Positions 1 through 4,991 of a DNA stretch of 6,690 nucleotides are shown here, piece by piece. The notes beneath the pieces are model-generated. The model had not been told where the DNA came from. It made no database searches and saw only the letters and a list, made by a program, of their open reading frames with translations. Position 1 is the first letter of the stretch. Every line of letters begins with the position of its first letter. This DNA is from Anaerolineales bacterium (GTDB lineage Bacteria > Chloroflexota > Anaerolineae > Anaerolineales > E44-bin32): positions 1-6,690 of the forward strand of contig JAUWDI010000050.1 in the NCBI GenBank assembly GCA_030608865.1, read 5' to 3'. Both the position numbers and the translations under genes were made by a program.

Positions 1-1
1 C

Positions 2-157
2 GGCGGGCTGTTCGTCCTCTCAGACAGCATGTTAGGGTGGAGCCGCTACGTCAAGCCGATTCCGAACGGACGACTCATAACGATTATCACCTACCACCTC
101 TCCCAACTCTTCTTGGCAACGTCGTTCCTTCTATTCCTGGATTTGATCGTGCTTTGA
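2..157 (+). CDS. YhhN/TMEM86-family membrane protein, C-terminal end (partial)
   Basis: The plus-strand frame starting at base 2 is open from the window edge to a TGA at 155-157 and gives the last 51 residues of a protein. The fragment starts GGLFVLSDSMLGWSRYV, continues with an Arg and a TYHLSQLFLA segment, and ends in a run of Leu/Phe/Ile. This matches the C-terminal pattern I know for the YhhN family: an F-x-x-SD motif, a variable loop ending in an Arg, then a Tyr/Gln-containing last transmembrane helix. Family members are multi-pass membrane proteins; vertebrate TMEM86 proteins are lysoplasmalogenases that cleave the vinyl ether of lysoplasmalogens, while bacterial roles are less certain. 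Here about one and a half hydrophobic segments are visible, and the N-terminal three quarters lie outside the window. The gene converges on the ThyX-like gene. Another plus frame is open to base 270 but looks non-biological. Family assignment is fairly likely; enzymatic function is unproven. Confidence 0.7.
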   Translation, partial: GGLFVLSDSMLGWSRYVKPIPNGRLITIITYHLSQLFLATSFLLFLDLIVL

Positions 158-352
158 GGCTCGCCAAGCTTGACTGCGGGTTATCCTCAGCTAAATCAAT
201 CTTGGCGCGGGTCTCATCCCACAACACTGTTCGACTTCGCCTATCATTGTGGGTATTAGTTTGTAGTTAATGATTAGATTTGGGGGGGAAGCTATGCTTC
301 CAGAATCCTATGGGGGATGGTTTGAGGCCCTTGATTCGTGCTGCGCTCCAAT

Positions 353-373
353 GGGTCCGCCGAAACGGCGCCC
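353..373 (-). terminator. GC-rich hairpin just after the ThyX-like gene, possible terminator
   Basis: Bases 358-362 (CGCCG) pair perfectly with 366-370 (CGGCG) across an AAA loop. GGG at 353-355 can extend the stem with CCC at 371-373, leaving a two-base bulge (356-357). The structure begins 14 nt beyond the stop codon at 388-390, where the end of the long minus-strand operon is expected. No T-tract follows on the minus strand, so it is not a textbook intrinsic terminator. It could instead protect the mRNA 3' end or be chance. Confidence 0.3.
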
Positions 374-387
374 AAGATCGTCTCTAC

Positions 388-1812
388 TCACACTTGGGTG
401 AAATGCTCGGCTTCAATTTCGCGCCAGTCGACTCCCTGGGGCAAACGCAAGTATGCTCCCAGAAGTGGGTGAACCTCGCGGATCATCTCCGCCATCCGCA
501 GCGCGACACGCCGGATGGAAAAATGTGCGCTCTTGTCTGCTCGCAACTCACAGAAATGATAGGCCTCGCGCAGATTCATCGTCATCAAAACTCTGCGATT
601 GAAGCCGTTCGGCACCAGGTAGGCAGCGACATGTGGATTCCAGGCTTCAAGTTGATTGAATGCCTCAGCAGCCTGCTCCATCGCCTTCCTGTAAGGTGCT
701 TCGAAGCCCGCATCCACGATTAGGCGCGGAACAGCGTAACCCAGATCAGATCTTAACCGTTGGGGGGTTTGAGTCATCATTCGGTGGCGTTTTAGCTCGA
801 AGTAAGCCCCTTGATCGAGCGTTGCGTCGAATGTGTAATAGGCGTGTTCCAGCTCTCGCACCGGAGCATCGAAGCGATCGAGTCCTCCCAGAAGCGCCTC
901 GGCCAATTCCTTGAGTTGATTTCCACCCATCTCTTGCACAGTCTTCATAACCGTTGCGAAACTCGCGCCGCCTGGCGCAAAAAGCGCAGCCGCAAGGATA
1001 CGCAGCTCGGCTTCAGGATCGTGATCGACCAACTCGAGCATCCCTGCCATCGGTTCAACGGGAAAAGTAGCTGCTCGTGCTGAAAATTCAGCAGCAACAT
1101 CTTCGAGATATGGAACCCGGTCGGCGTATTTCACCAGGGTCGGTATCTCCACTTGAGCAACTTCTTTTACTCGCTCACCGATTTCCTGAACCTCGCGCAG
1201 GGGATGAGATAGCATTTTACGAATTGCATGCTCAAGCACGCGAGCGTTGGCAGTCATACCCACATTGGCCAGGGAGGCTGCTGGCAGAAGAAAACGGCAC
1301 GCATCAATATAGCGGGAACGAATTCGACCATCCCAGCGCTCATCACTCTCGCCATCCTCGCGTGGATGCGCACGGGCGACAACATCTTTGACAGGCGCGA
1401 TGGATTGCATGTAGGTGTCGAACAACAAGTCGCAGGTTTGACGATAGATCTTCTCTGTGGATCCATCCTGCACTTCAGGGGGGACGAAGTATCCCTGACG
1501 GTCCCATTTCTGATACCGGGTCGATTTCTCGGTGTAGGAAGCCAGACGGTTTGACTCAATACACTCGATCGCCAAACGGGATACGTTCTCGAGGGCCAGA
1601 TGCAAGACGGCATGTTCAGCAACCGAGGCGTGTCCGTACCCGACGACCCATCGCTCATGAAACTCTGCGGATTTCTCATCCGTCAGTTCGGCTGCGATTT
1701 CACGAAATGAAAGCGGTGACCTGGATGTTTTAGCAAAGGCCACCGCGATTGTCTCCGGATTGAGCTCCTCTGGTCGCAGCAGGTAGATCTCCCGCTTGAA
1801 ATCCTCAGGCAT
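388..1812 (-). CDS. Two-domain ThyX-like (FAD-dependent thymidylate synthase family) protein
   Basis: This 474-residue protein is about twice the usual ThyX length (roughly 220-250) and contains two ThyX-like repeats. Repeat 1 (about 10-235) has GHASVAEHA at 60-68 and SR at 78-79. Its signature reads SNRLASYTEKSTRY at 87-100, so the canonical RHRxxSxNExSxRY has lost its first Arg and His and has Thr for Asn. It then has a NARVLEHAIR segment at 189-198. Repeat 2 (about 265-455) has EHA at 322-324 and keeps RHR at 342-344, but reads MTQTPQRL where S-x-N-E-x-S-x-R is expected. It ends with a family-like NLREAYHFCELR (413-424) and SIRR (432-435). In true ThyX, FAD, NADPH and methylene-THF convert dUMP to dTMP at an active site shared between subunits. 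Whether this protein does so is open. ATG at 1812 is preceded by GGAGG inside the ribF end and overlaps ribF by 8 nt. It is the last gene of the operon. Family assignment is firm; activity is uncertain. Confidence 0.85.
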   Translation of the reverse strand: MPEDFKREIYLLRPEELNPETIAVAFAKTSRSPLSFREIAAELTDEKSAEFHERWVVGYGHASVAEHAVLHLALENVSRLAIECIESNRLASYTEKSTRYQKWDRQGYFVPPEVQDGSTEKIYRQTCDLLFDTYMQSIAPVKDVVARAHPREDGESDERWDGRIRSRYIDACRFLLPAASLANVGMTANARVLEHAIRKMLSHPLREVQEIGERVKEVAQVEIPTLVKYADRVPYLEDVAAEFSARAATFPVEPMAGMLELVDHDPEAELRILAAALFAPGGASFATVMKTVQEMGGNQLKELAEALLGGLDRFDAPVRELEHAYYTFDATLDQGAYFELKRHRMMTQTPQRLRSDLGYAVPRLIVDAGFEAPYRKAMEQAAEAFNQLEAWNPHVAAYLVPNGFNRRVLMTMNLREAYHFCELRADKSAHFSIRRVALRMAEMIREVHPLLGAYLRLPQGVDWREIEAEHFTQV

Positions 1813-2788
1813 CCTGTCCCTCCGCGTCTTGATTCAGAATCACACGCGCACGTTGAATGTCTCGCCCAATGCGAGAAAGAAGCAGTTCCGTATTCGAGAA
1901 ACGGCGTTCTTCACGAAGGCGAGCGATAAATTCAAGGCGCAATTCCTTTCCGTAGAGATCCTCGTTGAAATCCAGCAAATGAGCTTCAATAATCGCCTGT
2001 TCGAGTTTGTCTTCGAAGGTCGGTCTAACACCGATGTTCGTCACCGCCTTATAGCGCTGTCCGTCGAAGCTCGCCCAACAAGCGTACACGCCCGAGCGCG
2101 GGTATGCCCTTTCTTCCCAGATTTCCAGATTCGCTGTGGGGATCCCCAGCGCTCGCCCGCGGCCTGAACCCGGAACCACCTTCCCTGGAACTACGAATGA
2201 CCGGCCGAGGTATTTGGCGGTACGAGCTACAGCTCCGGAGCGCAGTGCTTCACGCACCCGCGTCGAGCTAACAACCTCGCCGCCAAGAAGGGCTGGGGGG
2301 ATAACATTAAGCGTAAATCCGCGCTCTAAACCAGCGGCGGCGAGGTAGTGGCGATTCCCCTCACGCTTATACCCCAGTGCAAAATCTTCACCAATCCACA
2401 GACTTTTTAAGCCCAAACGGGCCTTTAATCGGTCGAGGAAGATCCCGGCTGGGATCTCGGCCATACTTCGGTCGAATTGCTGCGTGATGACACAGTCCAC
2501 GCCCAATTCGCCCAGTAACTCAGCTTTCTCCTCAGGTGTGTTGATATAAAACGCGGGCGTTCTGCCGCGTAGAAATACCGAGGGGTGAGGGAAAAAAGTA
2601 AGAACGACTGCCGGACGATTCTCCCGATGTGCGTGTTCGACGAGCGCCTTGATCAGCGCCTGATGTCCACGATGAACCCCATCGAAAGATCCAATCGTAA
2701 GATCGCTTTGTTCCAATTGAACGGTGAAAAAATCTCGCAGATGCTGCATAGGTGACTTCAGCGGTTGAAGACCTTCTTTGGATGCCAT
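1805..2788 (-). CDS. ribF: Bifunctional riboflavin kinase / FAD synthetase
   Basis: The enzyme phosphorylates riboflavin to FMN and adenylylates FMN to FAD in the cytoplasm. The N-terminal nucleotidyltransferase half shows IGSFDGVHRGH at 32-42 (the G-x-FDGVH-x-GH ATP-binding motif), TFFPHP at 64-69, GEDFALG at 133-139 and VSSTRVRE at 173-180. The C-terminal riboflavin kinase half shows GKVVPGSGRGRALGIPTAN at 202-220, with the PTAN motif at 217-220, then GVY at 233-235, NIGVRP at 251-256 and E-A-H at 268-270. The Glu at 268 is the expected catalytic base, and FNEDLYG follows at 274-280. At 327 residues it is slightly longer than the usual 305-315. The ATG at 2788 overlaps truB by 31 nt and has a GAGGA 9 nt upstream. 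An in-frame ATG at 2749, 8 nt after the truB stop, would give 314 residues with a more typical N terminus but no clear ribosome-binding site. The start is therefore unsettled. The 3' end overlaps the ThyX-like gene. Confidence 0.95.
   Translation of the reverse strand: MASKEGLQPLKSPMQHLRDFFTVQLEQSDLTIGSFDGVHRGHQALIKALVEHAHRENRPAVVLTFFPHPSVFLRGRTPAFYINTPEEKAELLGELGVDCVITQQFDRSMAEIPAGIFLDRLKARLGLKSLWIGEDFALGYKREGNRHYLAAAGLERGFTLNVIPPALLGGEVVSSTRVREALRSGAVARTAKYLGRSFVVPGKVVPGSGRGRALGIPTANLEIWEERAYPRSGVYACWASFDGQRYKAVTNIGVRPTFEDKLEQAIIEAHLLDFNEDLYGKELRLEFIARLREERRFSNTELLLSRIGRDIQRARVILNQDAEGQDA
1819..1823 (-). promoter_or_regulatory. Shine-Dalgarno site of the ThyX-like gene, inside ribF
   Basis: On the minus strand GGAGG lies 6 nt before the ATG at 1812. 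It is formed by codons for Ala-Glu-Gly near the ribF C terminus. Start and ribosome-binding site both sit within ribF, so termination on ribF probably feeds initiation here. It fixes the start at 1812. Confidence 0.8.
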
Positions 2789-3639
2789 TTTGCGCCGTCC
2801 TCGACGGCCTCAAGGATGGCGACTAGATCACCATCAGGCCCAATTGCAACCGCCATTCCAGAGGCGGATGCGTCTGTAGGAATGAGTCGGCCGAATGTCA
2901 CATCTTCATAATTTTTGCCCTCAACACTGATTCTTGGAAAATCAGGAAGGGCGTCAACGGCGGGCCGCAGATATTCGTCCCACGTACCGTCGACAAATCC
3001 CAGCTCTAACATTCTGAGCGACACGCATTCTTCAATTGTAAAATGACCCGATTTCGTCCTCCGCAGGTTTGCCAAATGTGCGCCAGTCCCCAATAGCTCT
3101 CCCATATCATGAGCGAGCGAACGGATGTACGTTCCAGCCGAACACTCGATTTCTAAAACCAAATCTGGCGGGTGGTACTCTACGAGAGCCATTTTATAGA
3201 TTGTTACATCTCTTGAATCAAGATCGAATTCCTTCCCCTCGCGCGCCAACTCATAAGCTTTTTTTCCTTTGATCTTGATCGCGCTGTACGGTGGCGGTAT
3301 TTGCTCGATCTTGCCGGAAAATTCGGGGATAACGGCCTGGATATCTTCTTCGGTTGGAACCGCTCCAGTGATGCGAATAGCTTCCCCCTCTGCATCGTAG
3401 GTCTTTGTGCTCTCGCCGAAGCGGATCACAGCTTCATAACGTTTTGAAGCCGTGCTGAGATATTCACTTAACCGTGTCGCCGATCCCAAGCAGAGGACGA
3501 GAACACCTGACGCTCGAGGGTCGAGCGTTCCTGCATGCCCCACCTTGCGCACCCCTGTCTCCTTGCGAACAATGCTGACGACCTTATGTGAGGTCGGGCC
3601 AGTAGGTTTATCGACGAGGATGATCCCAAAGCGATTCAT
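2758..3639 (-). CDS. truB: tRNA pseudouridine(55) synthase TruB
   Basis: TruB isomerises U55 in the T-loop of tRNAs to pseudouridine. At 293 residues it has the usual length. Family motifs appear in order: GIILVDKPTGPTSH (5-18), GHAGTLDP (34-41) with the catalytic Asp40, K-R-Y at 66-68 with the conserved active-site Tyr68, T-Y-D-x-x-G (80-85), PPPYSAIKIKGKKAYELAR (115-133), and CSAGTYIRSLAHDMG (166-180). LRRTKSGHF follows at 192-200. All expected catalytic positions are present. The C-terminal 70 residues or so form a short, divergent tail where a PUA-like domain is expected. The ATG shares an ATGA overlap with the stop of the DHH gene and has GGAGG 7 nt upstream, so the start is well supported. 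Its 3' end runs 31 nt past the upstream candidate start of ribF. Confidence 0.96.
   Translation of the reverse strand: MNRFGIILVDKPTGPTSHKVVSIVRKETGVRKVGHAGTLDPRASGVLVLCLGSATRLSEYLSTASKRYEAVIRFGESTKTYDAEGEAIRITGAVPTEEDIQAVIPEFSGKIEQIPPPYSAIKIKGKKAYELAREGKEFDLDSRDVTIYKMALVEYHPPDLVLEIECSAGTYIRSLAHDMGELLGTGAHLANLRRTKSGHFTIEECVSLRMLELGFVDGTWDEYLRPAVDALPDFPRISVEGKNYEDVTFGRLIPTDASASGMAVAIGPDGDLVAILEAVEDGAKWHPKKVFNR
2794..2808 (-). promoter_or_regulatory. Hairpin enclosing the Shine-Dalgarno-like site of the upstream ribF start
   Basis: Within the truB coding end, 2794-2799 pairs perfectly with 2803-2808 across a three-base loop. On the minus strand it reads GCCGTC-GAG-GACGGC. The loop and the base after it form the GAGG that would serve the ATG at 2788. 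If folded, the site would be hidden unless ribosomes translating truB open it, which would couple ribF to truB. The structure is small and may be chance. Confidence 0.3.
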
Positions 3640-4610
3640 GCAGATTCCTCCGGAGAAAGTGAGATGGTCCCCCGGGTTGCGATCAGGACACGCTCCTGAA
3701 CCTCCTGCATATCTCCTTCTATTGTGGCACCGGCAGCTTGTTCATGACCGCCTCCTCCGAAGGAGAATGCGATCGCAGCCACATCCACCCCCGGTCTTGA
3801 CCGCCAACTGACTTTCACCGTACCACCGGTTTGTTCTATGAAGATCATGACCACTTGAATCCCCTCGATCGTCGCAAGGAGATTCACCAAATCGGCATCA
3901 TCGGAGCCGGGGTATCCCACTGCCTTTCGGTCTTCGATTGTGAGGCTCGTCCACAAGATACCATTCTCCCTTTCGAGACGGTTCAAACCCTTGCCCCAGT
4001 ATTGAACGCTCACAAAACTGCGTTGATTGAGCGCTCGCGCGTAAATTTCCGCCATGGGAGCCCCCAGGCTGATAAGTTCTGATGCGATCTCCAGCGTTCT
4101 CGGTGTGACGCTGTCTGTGCGAAAGCCTATCGTATCTGTGATCAAACCTGTCATCAGATTGGTGGCGACATCCGTGTCGATTTCCAAACCAAGCTGCGGG
4201 ATGACGTCGAAGAGGATTTCTGTTGTGGCGGGGGCTTTGTGGTTAACTATGTTGATTTCAGCATAATCTGTATTGGTTGGGTGATGGTCGATATTAATAT
4301 CTGGCTGCCGCGGCAAGGTCTCCACGGGAAAACCTGTCCGTTGGAGATCCGCGGCGTCCACTAAGATCAATAAATCACCATTACTCGGGATTTTCGAAGT
4401 AACCTTATCTGCGCCCGGCAGGAAGCGAAAACGAGACGGTACTCCTTCCAAAAGAACCGGGGTGACATTTTTCCCGGCTCGTTCCAGGCTTAGTGTTAGA
4501 GCCAGTAGCGAGCCTATAGCATCCCCATCTGGCCGTTCGTGGGAGAGAATGATGACCTGCTGTGCGGCGTTAAGAGCCGCTTTGGCCTTCTCAATCGTCG
4601 TTTCCGCCAC
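3636..4610 (-). CDS. nrnA: DHH/DHHA1 phosphoesterase, NrnA-like (oligoribonuclease / pAp phosphatase)
   Basis: This 324-residue protein has the full motif set of the DHH superfamily. SHERPDGDAIGS lies at 23-34 (metal ligands His24, Asp28, Asp30), VDAAD at 84-88 (Asp85), IDHHPTN at 107-113, and GLITDTIGFRTD at 155-166 (Asp159). The C-terminal DHHA1 substrate-binding signature GGGGHEQAAG is at 285-294. The size and two-domain layout match NrnA-type enzymes, which degrade short RNA oligonucleotides from the 5' or 3' end and can dephosphorylate 3'-phosphoadenosine 5'-phosphate in a Mn-dependent way. Cyclic-dinucleotide phosphodiesterases of the same fold are the main alternative, but no sensory or GGDEF domain is present. 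It starts with GTG, supported by AGGAG 6 nt upstream; the next Met in frame is only residue 153. It overlaps rbfA by 20 nt and truB by 4 nt. A DHH gene between rbfA and truB is a common arrangement in several phyla. Confidence 0.87.
   Translation of the reverse strand: MAETTIEKAKAALNAAQQVIILSHERPDGDAIGSLLALTLSLERAGKNVTPVLLEGVPSRFRFLPGADKVTSKIPSNGDLLILVDAADLQRTGFPVETLPRQPDINIDHHPTNTDYAEINIVNHKAPATTEILFDVIPQLGLEIDTDVATNLMTGLITDTIGFRTDSVTPRTLEIASELISLGAPMAEIYARALNQRSFVSVQYWGKGLNRLERENGILWTSLTIEDRKAVGYPGSDDADLVNLLATIEGIQVVMIFIEQTGGTVKVSWRSRPGVDVAAIAFSFGGGGHEQAAGATIEGDMQEVQERVLIATRGTISLSPEESA
3647..3651 (-). promoter_or_regulatory. Shine-Dalgarno site of truB, inside the DHH gene
   Basis: On the minus strand GGAGG sits 7 nt before the truB ATG and is encoded within the last codons of the upstream gene (Pro-Glu-Glu). 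With the ATGA stop/start overlap this is a typical translational-coupling junction and fixes the truB start. Confidence 0.8.
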
Positions 4611-4980
4611 TCACGTCTCCTGCTTTATCACCGCGCTCCTCTTGCAGGCTGTCCAGAAGTTCTTCAATGCGTGCTCCACGTTCATGAGACGCATCCCAAC
4701 GGAAGCGGAGTTGGGGGAAGCTTCGCAATTGTATACGTGCTGCCAGTTGGCTGCGCAAATATCCTTGCGCTGCTTCCAATCCCGCGAGGACCTCATCCAT
4801 CCGCTCATCGTCTCCACTGGCGACAACATATATCTGTGCATAAGCCAGTTCCCGATCCACATCCACATTCGTGATCGTGATCATAGCCAGGCGTGGGTCG
4901 GCAACATTCCGCATGAGGATGTCGGCCAATTCCTCTTGTATACGTTCTGCAACCTTACGGGCGCGCGCCTTAGTCGCCAT
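4591..4980 (-). CDS. rbfA: Ribosome-binding factor A
   Basis: RbfA is a small KH-fold protein that binds the immature 30S subunit near helix 1/helix 44 and helps late 16S rRNA maturation, notably in cold stress. The 129-residue product begins with a basic helix (ARARKVAERIQEELADIL, 5-22). It then shows DPRL (28-31), the strand pattern ITITNVDVDRELAYAQIYV (34-52), YLRSQLAARIQLR (74-86), and P-Q-L-R-F-R-W-D (89-96) followed by SHERGARIEELL (98-109), which is the typical family C-terminal core. A short acidic, Gly-rich tail follows. The ATG at 4980 lies 9 nt after the infB stop. GAGG at 4988-4991 is 7 nt upstream and overlaps the infB TGA, so the start is well supported. Its neighbour infB is the classical partner, since both act on the 30S subunit. 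Confidence 0.94.
   Translation of the reverse strand: MATKARARKVAERIQEELADILMRNVADPRLAMITITNVDVDRELAYAQIYVVASGDDERMDEVLAGLEAAQGYLRSQLAARIQLRSFPQLRFRWDASHERGARIEELLDSLQEERGDKAGDVSGGNDD
4617..4621 (-). promoter_or_regulatory. Shine-Dalgarno site deciding the GTG start of the DHH gene
   Basis: AGGAG on the minus strand lies 6 nt before the GTG at 4610, inside the rbfA coding end. It is the only good ribosome-binding signal near the N terminus and supports the non-ATG start. Confidence 0.75.
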
Positions 4981-4987
4981 CGCTCAA

Positions 4988-4991
4988 CCTC
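4988..4991 (-). promoter_or_regulatory. Shine-Dalgarno site of rbfA overlapping the infB stop codon
   Basis: On the minus strand TGAGG contains the infB stop (TGA, 4992-4990) and the GAGG that serves rbfA 7 nt downstream. Terminating infB ribosomes would sit on the rbfA initiation region. Confidence 0.65.

Noticed and set aside
218..253. Inverted repeat CCCACAA / TTGTGGG as terminator of the YhhN-type gene
   Set aside because: The 7-bp stem has a 22-nt loop and no T-run after it, so chance is a fair explanation.
1..270. Longer plus-strand open frame in the first 270 bases (GTG at 37)
   Set aside because: Its translation is low-complexity and resembles no family, while the neighbouring frame over 2-157 gives a recognisable YhhN-type tail. 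Two genes in overlapping frames here is unlikely.
287..301. GGAAGC-TAT-GCTTCC hairpin
   Set aside because: A 6-bp stem with a three-base loop and no T-tract on either strand; too weak to call a terminator.
280..723. 147-codon plus-strand open frame running into the ThyX-like gene
   Set aside because: It lies mostly antisense to the well-supported ThyX repeats, starts at a TTG without a clear ribosome-binding site, and its protein has no recognisable motif.
388..1812. Calling the ThyX-like gene thyX and a working thymidylate synthase
   Set aside because: Neither repeat carries the complete RHRxxSxNExSxRY motif, so I kept the family name and left the activity open.
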